Positions 32,012 through 42,523 of a stretch of 64,000 nt of DNA are shown piece by piece. The first letter of the stretch is position 1. Every line of letters begins with the position of its first letter. The position numbers were made by a program, and so were the translations under genes. The stretch lies in the NCBI GenBank assembly GCA_023974075.1, contig JAMFTG010000112.1, positions 154,001 through 218,000 of the forward strand, given 5' to 3'. Source of the stretch: Chaenocephalus aceratus (Eukaryota > Chordata > Actinopteri > Perciformes > Channichthyidae). Below the pieces are notes generated by a model. It worked only from the letters and a program-made list of their open reading frames with translations, was not told where the DNA came from and made no database searches.

Positions 32012-32238
32012 TGTGTGGTGACACGTTATTGGACATAATTCAACTCTCGTATTGTGTTGCCACACGGACCCTTTAGTGGGAACACCTGTAGCGTTAGCTT
32101 CCATTCCTGCTAGCTCGTCAAGCAGAGCAGTTCATGTGATAACCTCTCTGTTATTAATGGCTAATAAAGATTGGAACTCTGTTCTTAATACACCGCCTGC
32201 GACTCCCTTTTCCTGGCACTACAATACACAATATTACA
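32012..32238 (+). repeat. 3' LTR of CsRn1-like copy 2b
   Basis: Same structure as 16558-16783: G-run polypurine tract, then TGTGTGGTGACACG, internal AATAAA, end near ATATTACA. Confidence 0.6.
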
Positions 32239-32315
32239 AATCAGTTCATAGTCATCAGAAAATTAGCAGACGGTGAATTAACTTTTATAAATATTTGGGT
32301 TAAAACAAACCATAT

Positions 32316-32424
32316 TCTTCAAGAATTCTTCTTTTTTCTTTCTTTTTGTTTTTAAATGTACGGTGTCCTTGGGTGTCATGAAAGGCGCCTACAAATAAAA
32401 TGTATTATTATTATTATATTATTA
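32316..32424 (+). mobile_element. LINE 3'-tail fragment
   Basis: This insertion of about 110 bp sits within the flank conserved in the other units. It has a T-rich start, then tgtccttgggtgtcatgaaaggcgc, aataaaatg and a (TTA)n tail. This is the 3' end typical of a common fish LINE/SINE family. Only unit 2 has it. Confidence 0.6.
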
Positions 32425-32443
32425 AGAAGCTTGTACTGTTCGG

Positions 32444-32569
32444 TATGGCAGTTTGACACCGAAGCTTCGAACGGAGCTTCAACCCTGGACATCCTATTCC
32501 ATAGAAGCAGTGCTTCGCAGTTTGCTTCAAATCACGTGACATATGACGTCCGAAGCAGCAACTGCTTCA
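32444..32569. mobile_element. hAT-type MITE, left part (unit 3, interrupted)
   Basis: The target duplication CTGTTCGG lies at 32436-32443, followed by TATGGCAGTTTGACACC and GAAGC motifs. The matching right part ends at 36219, so about 3.6 kb lies between the two ends. Confidence 0.68.
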
Positions 32570-32599
32570 TTTCCTGAATGAATAACTTAACTTTGTTCT

Positions 32600-33817
32600 A
32601 ATAACTTTAGAACACATCATAGCACAGAGACAGCTCTGGTTAAAGTCACAAATTATATTCTAATAGCCTCAGACAAGGGACTTGTCTCTATTCTTGTTTT
32701 GCTCGATCTCAGTGCTGCATTTGATACTATCGACCATGATATCCTATTGCAAAGACTAGAGCACTTAGTTGGCATACAGGGAACTGCTTTAGGCTGGTTT
32801 AGGTCCTATCTATCTGAACGCTCTCAGTTTGTACGTGTTAACGATGAATCTTCCACGCAAACCAAAGTTAGCCATGGAGTGCCACAGGGCTCAGTGCTCG
32901 GACCTATTTTGTTCACATTATATATGCTTCCGTTAGGCAATATTATAAGGAATCATTCTGTAAACTTTCATTGTTATGCGGATGATACTCAACTATATTT
33001 ATCAATCAAGCCTGATGAAATTAATCATCTAAATAAAATTCAAGACTGCCTTAAGGACTTAAAAACGTGGATGACCTTAAACTTTTTGATGTTAAACACG
33101 ACCAAAACTGAAGTTATTGTACTTGGCCCGAAGAATCTACGAAACAAATTATCTAAAGATATACTAACTATGGATGGCATTAATTTGTACTCCAGTGAGA
33201 CTGTAAGGAATCTTGGTGTTATATTTGATCAGGATTTATCCTTTAACGCCCACATAAAATCAATTTCAAGGACCGCCTACTTCCATCTACGTAACATTGC
33301 AAAAATCAGGCATATCTTGCCTCAAAACGATGCAGAGAAACTAGTCCATGCATTTGTTACTTCTAGGCTGGATTATTGTAACTCTTTATTATCAGGGAGT
33401 ACCAAGAAGTCAATCAAGTCGCTTCAGCTGATTCAAAATGCTGCGGCTCGTGTACTAACCAGAGTTAGGAAAAGGGACCACATTACTCCTGTTCTGGCTG
33501 CCTTACACTGGCTCCCTATAGAACACAGGATAGAATTTAAAATTCTTCTTCTCGCCTACAAAGCCCTTAATGGGCAGGCGCCATCTTACCTTAAAGAACT
33601 CATTACACCCTGCTGGCCTACTAGGGCATTGCGTTCCAAGAATGCAGGGTTGTTGGTTGTTCCTAGAATCTCTAAAAGTACAATGGGAGCCAGAGCCTTT
33701 TCTTATCAAGCTCCACATTTGTGGAATCAGCTTCCAGTTTGTGTTCGGGCGGCAGACACCCTATGCGTTTTTAAGAGTGCGCTTAAGACCTTCCTTTTTG
33801 ATAAAGCTTATAGTTAG
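32600..33817 (+). pseudogene. L2-clade LINE reverse transcriptase (C-terminal part)
   Basis: The frame is open from about 32600 (RTHHSTETALVKV) through LLDLSAAFDTIDHDIL, GVPQGSVLGPILFTLYM, the catalytic YADDTQLY, and the C-terminal region IQNAAARVLTRVRKRDHITP and LHWLPIEHRI to a TAG at 33815-33817. The RT palm is intact with no internal stop, so this is a fairly young insertion. It lacks the apurinic endonuclease, so it cannot be autonomous. It nicks and reverse-transcribes at target DNA in intact relatives. Confidence 0.88.
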
Positions 33818-34424
33818 GGCTGATTAGATTCAGCCCCTAGTTTTGCTGATATAGGCTTAGTTTGTCGGGGGACATCTTACTTCTTCCTTCCCTCTGTCTA
33901 TACCCGTGTACTCTCATGTTCCGATTAACCCAGCTTCCCCAAATGTCCTTCTTTTTGGTGTCTATATACGCTGGGATCCGGAGTCATGGATGATCCTGCG
34001 GTCCTGTGTCCTGGATCGCGAGCGCTGGATCTTGAGTCGTGGCTGTGGTCCTGGATCATCGGTCCTGGATGGATATCCTCGTGGATTCATCTTCCTATTA
34101 TACACACATGCATTTCCAAACATCTGGACTACCTATGTTGCAAATGTATTATCTTTTCAATTTACACACGGCATCTATTGCACGTCTGTCCGTCCTGGGA
34201 GAGGGATCCCTCCTCTGTTGCTCTCCCTGAGGTTTCTCCCATTTTTCCCTTTAAACTGGGTTTTCTTTGGAAGTTTTTCCTTGTACGATGTGAGGGTCTA
34301 AGGACAGAGGGTGTCGTATTGTCATACTGATATTCTGTACACACTGTGAAGACCACTGAGACAAATGTAACATTTGTGATATTGGGCTATATAAATAAAC
34401 ATTGATTGATTGATTGATTGATTG
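33818..34424 (+). other. LINE 3' UTR
   Basis: No ORF of interest. A conserved end (gtgatattgggctatataaataaacattgatt) lies just before the TGAT repeat, as in fish L2/Maui tails. Confidence 0.7.
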
Positions 34425-34763
34425 AACTTGACTGGTTCGCGGTACATTCACACGATTCAATGCACTGCCTCGTCTCGATTCTGACAGGTGACAGGTTGAA
34501 ACAGTTTCAAATTTGAGCGCTTCAACACTTTATGACCGCTCAAAACAATGCGCAATGTGTGGGTTGTTGTCGTATTTTGCGTTGTTGCTGTTGAGTTGTT
34601 GGTATTGCATTTGAATTGTAGTAGGCTATCATTATACAGTAGAGCAAGCCAGGTAGAAAGATAGGTCGTTCTGGCGCGGGAAACACTTCGAAAAGTGGAG
34701 AAGTTGTGAACAAAAAGACAATTATCAGTAATATAAAAACAGTTCAATATTTTAAGGAATAGA
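34425..34763. other. Unassigned sequence, unit 3
   Basis: I see no gene or known repeat in these 340 bp. They may be interior sequence of a longer version of the hAT element whose ends flank 32444-36219. Confidence 0.4.
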
Positions 34764-34840
34764 TAGCCCAGTGGGTAGAGCCGGCGGCCCAAATGCGGTG
34801 ATGTCCTCCTCGCAGCTGGTTCAAAGCCCGGAATGGATGT
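34764..34840 (+). mobile_element. tRNA-like SINE head
   Basis: A box A-like tagcccagtgggtagag (34764-34780) and box B ggttcaaagcc (34818-34828) have roughly tRNA spacing. The acceptor stem does not pair and the body continues into other repeats, so this is a SINE or tRNA pseudogene and not a tRNA gene. Confidence 0.5.
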
Positions 34841-34848
34841 ATTTTAAT

Positions 34849-35901
34849 TAGGGCTGTCAAACGATTAAAAATTTTAATCAGATTAATCACAGTTTAAAAA
34901 TTAATTAATCATGATTAATCACCATTCGAACTATGTCCAAAATATGCCATTTATTTATGTATATTGTTGTGGGAATGGAAAGATAAATGAAAGAAGGCGG
35001 ATATATCCATTTAACATACAGTATCTATGTTTATTATAACATTTGTCTGCATGTCAAAATGAAAGACAACCCACACACCTATCAATCATCAAACCGTGGG
35101 GTCTTAATTCATTACGTGTTGATTTCTATCAACGGGGGAGTACTTCAGGAAAGTCGACAGGGGGGGGCGGCGGCGGCTAGTGGAGTACTTCGTGACCACA
35201 GAGTGTGAACGTTGTGATCAGCTGTTTTAGCGCAGTTCTCCAGTAAAGGGGGGAGTCTCCCTCCGCAGCCGGTTGGCGTAGTTTTGGCACAGTTCCGTTG
35301 TACAGACCGACGTTAACAGCAGCCCTGTCTGTGCACACGGAGACCGACTCTGTCGTCCGGTGATCTAACCGCCTTCTGGAAAAGCTTCACAAGTACGTCG
35401 GTACGCAAATGCGCTTTGTGACACAAGTGACGGTACGCATTTCAGATTACGCACATAACCTGCGTACCAGTTATGTGCACCCCTGTACCAGAGCCATATT
35501 ATTACATTATATGGCTCTGCCCTGTACTACAGCAAGAGTATTCTCCGTCGGGACTTCCTGCAACAACACCACGCCGTTATCAAAGATGTTCTATTGAGAA
35601 GACGATCACTACGTGACAAAAGTTTTCAAAACCGTGGCTACTGAAATCAATCTTACTAACTGCTGTCTGTGCAATTTACTCCGCGCGAGTTGGCAGACTT
35701 TATTCTGCTTACTTTAACATCATTTTTCATGGTGGGGCTAAGCCATTTCTTGGTATGGGTGTAACCTACCCCAGCCATACCCTGGCGCTGCCACTGGTGG
35801 CACGTATGGGGCGGGCCATTCTGCACATGCGTTAAATATTTTAACGCAATTAATTCCAAAAATTAATTACCGCCGTTAACGCGATAATTTTGACAGCACT
35901 A
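34849..35901. mobile_element. hAT-type MITE, 1053 bp
   Basis: The element is flanked by perfect 8-bp duplications ATTTTAAT (34841-34848 and 35902-35909). The ends are TAGGGCTGTCAAA and TTTGACAGCACTA (in inverse: one mismatch). Subterminal blocks are rich in ATTAAT/GTTAAC motifs. The interior (about 35150-35700) shows no transposase. Confidence 0.85.
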
Positions 35902-35909
35902 ATTTTAAT

Positions 35910-36219
35910 ATTTGCTTTTCAACTTTAATAACTGATAAAAGGCCCTCTCCTCCCAAAAAAATGTCCAGCACTCTCTAGTCTCCTCTCAATAACCCAATAC
36001 ACACAATTATCAATCTTTAATTGCAAATAGAACATGATATTCAGTCTTAGTGTGTGTGCATCGAATATTTTTCAAGGCAAAGATACTTTAAACCCACTGT
36101 AGCCTTGCACTTCGCCAGGAGAGGTTGCTGTAACTGAAGCTTCGAGAAATGAACCCATTTCCGACACAATTGTCCAAGTGGTTCGATGCTTCATTCAAAG
36201 CTTCATTTTGCCATCACTA
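35910..36219. mobile_element. Right part of the interrupted hAT-type element (unit 3)
   Basis: The final part (gttcgatgcttcattcaaagcttcattttgccatcacta) matches the MITE, followed by CTGTTCGG (36220-36227). The part before it (about 36000-36180) contains an additional gaagcttcgaga motif absent from the short copies, suggesting that this copy is less internally deleted. Confidence 0.6.
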
Positions 36220-36227
36220 CTGTTCGG

Positions 36228-36870
36228 TCTTCGTGTATCTTTACATTAAAAGTTTCATCAGACTACAATTTTAAATAAAAAGCAATATATTATGAACATG
36301 TAATCCAATATGGCCACAGTCTACACTAGCATGTACACTTCGCATTCAAGTTGAGGAACTTTCAAAGTTTCAAGTGCAGACATTGGGATAAGGAATCACA
36401 TCTTTTAAGTTTAGTGCTCAATGTCTATCAATTGACTTGTACATTTAGTGGGAGCCCCTTAAAGTGATAAGATATTTCACCACTTGAGCTAAAACCTAAG
36501 AGTCACATTATAAAGAGTGCCACTGGTAAAGGTCAAAGTAAAAAGTCCAACTCAAAAGCAAACACTGCATTGTTTTAAGAGCCAGTGTGCCACATAAGCA
36601 GATATCTCACACTTTTGTACATTTGCAATAGTTTAAACTAGAAATATTGAGACATTTGTTTTTGCTAAGGGGTTTTTCACAATCTTTTGTCAGCGCTGTA
36701 AAGTATTAAGATACATTTTCCAAATTTGTTTTGTAAAGGAAATATTTTTGCAACACACCTTTTAGACACTAGAGGGCACCAAGCTTATATCCACAAGCAC
36801 TCATGCTTAGGCATTCACCATCCCACAATACAAGGTGAAGTAAAGACACAACCAGGTGGTAAATTCATGC
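36228..36870. other. AT-rich spacer downstream of gene copy 3
   Basis: This is a copy of 131-769. No gene is seen. Confidence 0.55.
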
Positions 36871-36874
36871 ATTA

Positions 36875-38771
36875 TTAAAAAACGAAATATTCATCCGAGG
36901 ACACCAGCTGCACCTGTAAGAACAAACACACATTAGTCACCAGGTTTAAGTTATTGTATAGAACAGCAAGAAAGCGAGCACAGTACTCACCTGCTATTGT
37001 CCCCACTTTGGACTGACACGAAACCATTTGGCATTTATGTGAGCACTCGGACTTGAGGTTTGAGAGGAGCAACCTGAGGAAAGATGTAGGCCTGGGGTTC
37101 AGCCTGCCTCTGAGGGGCCACGTAGGCCCTGTTGGGAGCCTTGTAGGCCTGGTTCGTTGCTTGCCGCTGAGGGGCTACGTAGGCCTTCTTGGGCGTCTCG
37201 TAGGGCCTGTTGGGAGTCTCGTAGGGCCTGTTGGGAGTCCTGTTGGGAGTCTCGTAGGGCCTGTTGGGAGTCCTGTTGGGAGTCTCGTAGGGCCTGTTGG
37301 GGGTCCTGTTGAGGGTCTCGTAGGCCCTGTTGGGGGTCCTGTTGAGGGTCTCGTAGGCCCTGTTGGGGGTCCTGTTGAGGGTCTCGTAGGCCCTGTTGGG
37401 GGTCTCGTAGGCCCTGTTGGGAGTCCTGTTGGGAGTCTCGTGGGCCCTGTTGGGAGTCCTGTTGGGAGTCTCGTGGGCCCTGTTGGGAGTCCTGTTGGGA
37501 GTCTCGTGGGCCCTGTTGGGAGTCCTGTTGGGAGTCTCGTGGCCTGTTGGGAGTCTCGTGGGCCCTGTTGGGAGTCCTGTTGGGAGTCTCGTGGGCCCTG
37601 TTGGGAGTCCTGTTGGGAGTCTCGTGGGCCCTGTTGGCAGTCTGCTGCTGGGGAGCATTGTAGGCCTTGTTGGGAGCATTGTAGGCCTTGTTGGGAGCCT
37701 CGTAGGCCTGGTTTGTTGCTTGCCGCTGAGGGGCCACGTAGGCCTTGATGGGAGTCTGGTAGGCCTGCTGGGGCTTCCTGACACTCACTTTCTCCTGCCC
37801 AGGAGCCTTCAGCCGTCTGATAGCATAGCCACCAAATTTATCAGAGATGATGTGGGTCTTGGTCGGGGCTAACTTCTTACCAGAAGTTCCCTCTCTGGAG
37901 TCGTAGCTCGTTGAGTAAATGCGACTTTTGAAGATGGGACCATTTCCTACATTGGACTCAAGAGAAGTGCCATAACTTGAGGCCATGGAAGTAGCCTTGT
38001 AGCTTCCTCGGGCATTTCCTGCATTCCCTGAAAACAGTTTGTATGGGTTCACAACCTCAGTCTGGCTGGGGTTTTTAGAAGCTGAGGGATGGGAAGGTTT
38101 ATCCGTTTTAGACACTAGCTTAGCGCGAACACTGGAGGAAGTTCTGGTCCGTGCAGGGGTTTGGTTTGGCTCAGGAGCACCGGCACTAAACAGGCTGGAA
38201 GACTTCCCCTCGTCCTTGTTGCTGCTCTTACTCAGAGAACCGCTACCAACAATAGCACCAGAAAAGGCCATGATAACGCCGTTTAGGCACACGATTCAAG
38301 TTAGGTTTTGACACTGAGCTGCCCTGCACTAACCTGACTTTAGCCAAGCCACTTTTAGCTGGCTGTGAAACAGTTTGTGTGTAGCCACCAGTAGAAGGCC
38401 CCCAGCTAAAACGACTGCCCACAGCTGAAGGTATGTTTAAGTTTCTGCTTAGTCTGAGTCCATTCTGGAGATAGTTGACACCAGCTTCCCGATTATTTTG
38501 CCTGAAGCCAACATATGTGTTGTTGTTCTTGCTCTGAGCTGCTAGAGAAAAAGAAGAATATTAAAGCCACAGTCATTCACAGCACTCAAGTGAAATGTTG
38601 TGCTTAGCTCACCTTTTGAAGCCCACAAACAGCGCACATGCTCTGCTTGAACCAAGACAATAAGGACAATCCTGCACAGAAAATATGTAAACATCAGAGA
38701 ACGCAGACAGCGAACAATAATCAACTTTGCATATCTGCAGAAACTTACCCCAAATGAACTCCACAAGTCAT
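36875..38771 (-). pseudogene. Secreted Pro/Asn/Tyr repeat protein, copy 3 (early stop)
   Basis: Exons are 38749-38771, 38613-38671, 36991-38541 and 36875-36913. An extra A in gaaaaggcc near 38265 shifts the frame after KRRYHGL and brings TAG at 38243-38245, leaving only 126 codons. A second difference is loss of the polyadenylation signal: the minus strand reads AATAAT where the other copies have AATAAA. It also lacks the DSK codons near 37907. Downstream the repeat keeps its frame for long stretches. It is the most damaged copy, though the single added A sits in a homopolymer and could be an error. Confidence 0.72.
37195..37655. repeat. Coding minisatellite, copy 3
   Basis: This is the longest array: about 14 units of 33 or 21 bp. 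One unit lost 3 or 4 bases near 37543 (ctcgtggcctgttgg), causing a frame change there. Two unit types are separated in blocks, (T)CTCGTAGGCCC and TCTCGTGGGCCC, as expected of local expansion. Confidence 0.88.
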
Positions 38772-38849
38772 ATTTCTCCCTCTCTGTGTTCCAACACAGC
38801 AGTAAAGAACCAGTAGCCCCGAAGTGACTTGCTCTGCTTGTCTGAGCAG

Positions 38850-38916
38850 CAGAAAGGAGGCTTTATTGCAGCTTGCAGCCAATCAGGGCCTAATGAGCTG
38901 ATTGTCTACAGGTGCT
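38850..38916 (-). promoter_or_regulatory. Putative promoter of gene copy 3
   Basis: TATA-like CAATAAA, inverted CCAAT and E-box CAGGTG (38909-38914) as in copy 1. The promoter is intact although the reading frame is broken. Confidence 0.42.
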
Positions 38917-39853
38917 GCTGTGCTGTCAGGGTGGCAACTGAGTGCTGTTGATTTTCTGATTTTCTGTCACCTCCGAGTTCTTAAGTCCTGTGCAAAAAAC
39001 TGTAAGGTAAAAGAGCAATATCTCAAACCCCTAAATGACCATTTTGTAAATCAGACTTTCTCACAAAGGGTTACTTTCAGTTGTTCAAGAAACTTGTTTG
39101 TTTTTGTTGCATTTCTCGGGTAAAATGAAGAAAGTGAAAACAGAAAACATTTGGGATTTATTGAAGCAATTGGAGAGCAAAAATATGTTTTTGTTTCACC
39201 CTATTGTTACATTACATGTCACTTGTTAGACGCTTTTATCCCAAGCGACTTACATACTCAATACTGTGGACAATCCACACAGGAGAAATTTGGGGTGAAG
39301 TGTCTCAGGGACACAACGACATGCTGACTGTAGTGGGGTTTGAACATGTAACCCGCTGATCTGAACACCAACACACAACCCACTACACCACACGCCTTTT
39401 TTTGCTTGTATTTTGGTACTGTTATTGGTTTTGTGAATATCTTTAGGACAAAGAAAAACAAGATTCAAGTTTGAATGTTCATTTGAATTTTTCTTTTGTT
39501 ACAAGTCCTTTTTGTTAGCTATGGTATTAGAGGACTGTGTGCATGTTTGTCTGTCCTGCTTTCAGAATAATCATATATACTGTTATGTGCTCACTCCATC
39601 ACAAACACATGCGTTTTCATTAGGATAAAACAATTAAATACACTTGCAAAAACAGTTTTAGGCACGCTACTTCTGTACTTGTGTTAAAGTGTTTTATACT
39701 ACATTGGCTGTTTGAGTAAACCATTCTTGTGATATGATTGATTTATGCACAACATCCCTAGAACCATAAGCAACACAACACAGGACATAAAGCAAAAAAT
39801 CATTAAAGGTAACAAAGGGAAAGTGATTGAAATGCAAATGGAGGGGAAGTATT
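38917..39853. other. Upstream spacer, unit 3
   Basis: This corresponds to 2701-4012, shortened by a deletion that runs from gaagtatttg into gag. No gene is seen; the SINE is at 39210-39396. Confidence 0.5.
39210..39396 (-). mobile_element. tRNA-derived SINE, unit 3
   Basis: Full-length copy of the SINE at 2991-3177. Confidence 0.65.
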
Positions 39854-40742
39854 TGCTAAGGAGAGGGCTCGCCAGTTACTTCACATTCAAGGCCTAGGAG
39901 ACAGCAAGCCATCTCAGCTAATGGAGAAAATGCTAAATCTGCTTGGGGGGGAGGATCCCTGGCTTTTATTCACCGAGATTTTCCTGCGTCAATTGCCTCC
40001 CGGGTACAGACGGTGCTGGCCACCACGCCTGTCACGGAGCCCCGTGCTTTGGCTGAGGAAGCGGATCGTTTTTTCCTGGCTACACAACAGCCCGGTGCAG
40101 AGACGTTAGCCGCGACGCTCAGCGGCCCACCTGCAGTCAAGAAAGCGTGGCGGAGGCCGGACACGGCTGTGGCGAGCCGGCGTGGAGACAAGGACAAAGA
40201 GATGCATCGCTCCGTGCAGCTACAAACCCCCGGGAAACGGAGGGGCCGGAGCTCAGTTGTGGCTCTGAGCGTCGGCGGCACGTGCAGGCTCCTCTTCGTC
40301 AGCGACAACGCCTGTTTCTGTGTGACACGGGCGCTCAACGTAACGTAGTTCCAGCGTCGAGTGAAGACGTCGCCCATTGGGGGCACGGACCGCGATTGAC
40401 GACGGCTAACGGCGGTCCTATTTGCACGTACGGCGTGAGGCCTATGTGTCTGTGCATCGGAGGACAGCGTTTCAGCTGGGATTTCGTGACAGCGGACATT
40501 TTTTTTCCCCTCCTCGGAGCGGATTTTTTGTGTGCTCATGGACTCTTAGTGGACGTTAAGAATATGCGTTTGGTTGATGCCTTAACGTTTTCTTCCCTCG
40601 TGTGCACACTTGGCAGCGCAGCGTACGACGGGCTGTCAGGCTCGCTGTCGGGGGCAGACACGTTTCTCAGACTGTTGGCCGAGTTTCCAGACCTGTCGCT
40701 ACCCACCTTCTCTGCGCTTACCACTAAACATGGCGTGAAACA
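39854..40742 (+). pseudogene. CsRn1-like gag end and protease (3)
   Basis: Gag begins at AKERARQLL. The frame at 40147-40758 encodes the protease with LCDTGAQRNVVPAS, TANGGPICTYGV, FPLLGADF and DVKNMRLVDALTF, so the catalytic Asp-Thr-Gly is intact. A frame change near 40010 and a 15-bp gap relative to 2a (DNVSGSLFLCD versus DN-CFCD) separate gag from protease. The region ends at the insertion. Confidence 0.8.
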
Positions 40743-41455
40743 TATTAGAGATTTGTAGGGATGACTAGTCCGCATTCCAAATCTCTGCACGTCCCTAACA
40801 AGCTGGTTATCATACAGGAAGGAATCCAGAGCATACAATTAACCGTTTAACAATAATATATTTTAATGGTAATATAACAATGCAATACAATCAATACATT
40901 ACCATACAAAACCATATCATATCATATGCGTAATGTCAGGAGTAGGCCTACTCCTGGCCCTTGTTCACAGGCCGCCACGACCTTCCGGTCCGAGCGGCGC
41001 GAGAAGAGAGAGAGAGAGCAAAAGGCTGAATAGCCTTTCATACCAACAGAAACAGGAAGGGGTGGAGTTTAACTGGTCAGTCTTTTCCGGTCATCTCAAA
41101 CAAACACCTCTGACATTCACTGTCTCCTATTTCTGCAGCCTCCACACATACACACATCCCCCCACCTTCCAGAGACCACAGTGGGGTCTTGCTCCACCTC
41201 CCCCACAGAGTAATAAAACCCTGTTTACTCTAAACAGTTCTTGTTTATAGCCATTTTAGTCCTCACATTTATGAAAGGATAAAACAGAGAAATCAATATA
41301 AAACACAAACACAGGTATTGTTTGAACAGTATTCACTTAACTGCTACTATTGATAATTACCAGAGGAACTCAAAGGACCTCTTTTAATATCTGGAAATTG
41401 CAACAAGACTTTCTGCCTTTCAAATGTAACACACTTCTTAAATATCAGATGCTGC
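40743..41455. mobile_element. 713-bp insertion, probable solo LTR
   Basis: It is flanked by a 5-bp duplication AAACA (40738-40742 and 41456-41460) within CsRn1-like sequence. It has no ORF of substance. The left end contains an inverted repeat AGAGATTTG...CAAATCTCT (about 40746-40786), and a TATA-rich region and purine runs occur inside. Length and duplication size fit a solo LTR, but the termini are TA..GC and not TG..CA, so this is not certain. Confidence 0.5.
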
Positions 41456-42392
41456 AAACACCACGTCACTACCGGGGGGCCTCCTGTCTACGCCAGGGCC
41501 CGGCGGTTGAACCCTTCTAAGCTGGCTGTAGCGAGGGCGGAGTTTGCAACCATGGAGCGCCTGGGCATTGTCCGCCGCTCCGACAGTCCTTGGGCTTCCC
41601 CCCTGCACGTCGTCCCCAAACCGAACGGCGGGTTCCGCTCGTGCAGGGATTACCGCAGACTCAACGACACCACTACGCCTGACCGCTATCCGGTGCCGCA
41701 CATTCAGGACTTATCGGCGCATCTGGCCAGTACGGGGGTGTTTTCCAAGGTGGACATGGTGCGTGGATACCACCAGGTGCCAATGCACCCCCTGGACATT
41801 CCCAAGACAGCAGTAATAACGCCTTTTGGACTTTTTGAGTTCCTGCGGAAGCCTTTTGGACTCAAGAATGCAGCTCAGACGTTCCAGCGCCTGATGGATT
41901 CGGTGCTTGGGGACCTGCCGTTTGTGTTTGTCTACCTCGATGATATACTCGTCGCCAGCGCTTCAGTGCAAGAGCACCTGTCCCACCTCCGAGCCCTTTT
42001 CATACGGCTCAACGAACACGGATTAATCATCAATCCTGCAAAGTGCCAGTTCGGGATGTCGGACATCGATTTCCTGGGGCACCGTGTCACCAAGGGCGGT
42101 GCGACACCTCTGCCAGCGAAGGTGGAGGCCTGTTGCGGCTTTTCCTCGCCCGCTCACAGCCCGGTCGCTCCGTGAGTTTCTGGGGATGGTGACTTTCTAC
42201 CACCGTTTCATCGCCCGGTCCGCACACATCATGCGGCCGCTGTATGAAGCGTTGAAAGGCAAGACCCCCGTCCAGGAGATCGACTGGACAGCAGAGGCGG
42301 ACGGCGCTTTTGCTGAGGTCAAGACCACGTTGGCTCAGGCGGCTTTGCTGGCACACCCATCATCTACGGCTCCCATCTCCATCACCACGGAC
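41456..42392 (+). pseudogene. CsRn1-like reverse transcriptase (3)
   Basis: The frame at 41507-42175 covers the whole RT core without a stop: FRSCRDYRRLN, SKVDMVRGYHQVPM, ITPFGLFEFLRKPFGLKN, catalytic YLDDILVAS and INPAKC. One extra C near 42129 shifts the thumb into the next frame, which continues as SLREFLGMVTFYHRFI to RNase H. It is the best-preserved RT of this family in the window. Confidence 0.83.
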
Positions 42393-42523
42393 GCGTCCGG
42401 CTACGCGTCCGGCGCAGTGCACGAGCAGTGGGTAGAGGGCGCTTGGCGGCTGAAAAAGGCGAGCGGCTGCCAAGCGCCCTCCACCCACTGCTCGTGCACT
42501 GCGCCGACCGCGTAGTCCGACGC
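42393..42523. repeat. Foldback inverted repeat in RNase H (3)
   Basis: This is the same lesion as at 5511-5641. The left arm has diverged (tccggctacgcgtcc). Confidence 0.88.

Larger units (their letters stand above)
29348..32238 (+). mobile_element. CsRn1-like copy 2b, right piece with 3' LTR
   Basis: It resumes in the RT fingers and continues to the 3' LTR (about 32012-32238). It shares the 15-bp integrase loss with 1b and 3. Unlike 1b it retains the full RT palm. Confidence 0.82.
16936..32494. repeat. Tandem segmental-duplication unit 2
   Basis: This unit has the same order as unit 1, including the satellite and the nested Gmr1-like element at the identical target site. It differs in three ways: its first CsRn1-like copy keeps the protease region, its Gmr1-like element has lost its 5' third, and it ends with a short LINE tail near 32316-32424 that the other units lack. 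Confidence 0.9.
32570..34424 (+). mobile_element. L2/Maui-type LINE, 5'-truncated
   Basis: An RT-encoding segment and 3' UTR end in five or six TGAT repeats (about 34402-34424), the tail type of L2-clade LINEs. The endonuclease and the N-terminal part of RT are missing. It is inserted inside the unit-3 MITE. Confidence 0.88.

Noticed and set aside
34764..34840. Functional tRNA gene
   Set aside because: Box A and box B are present but the acceptor and anticodon stems do not form; it is better explained as a SINE head.
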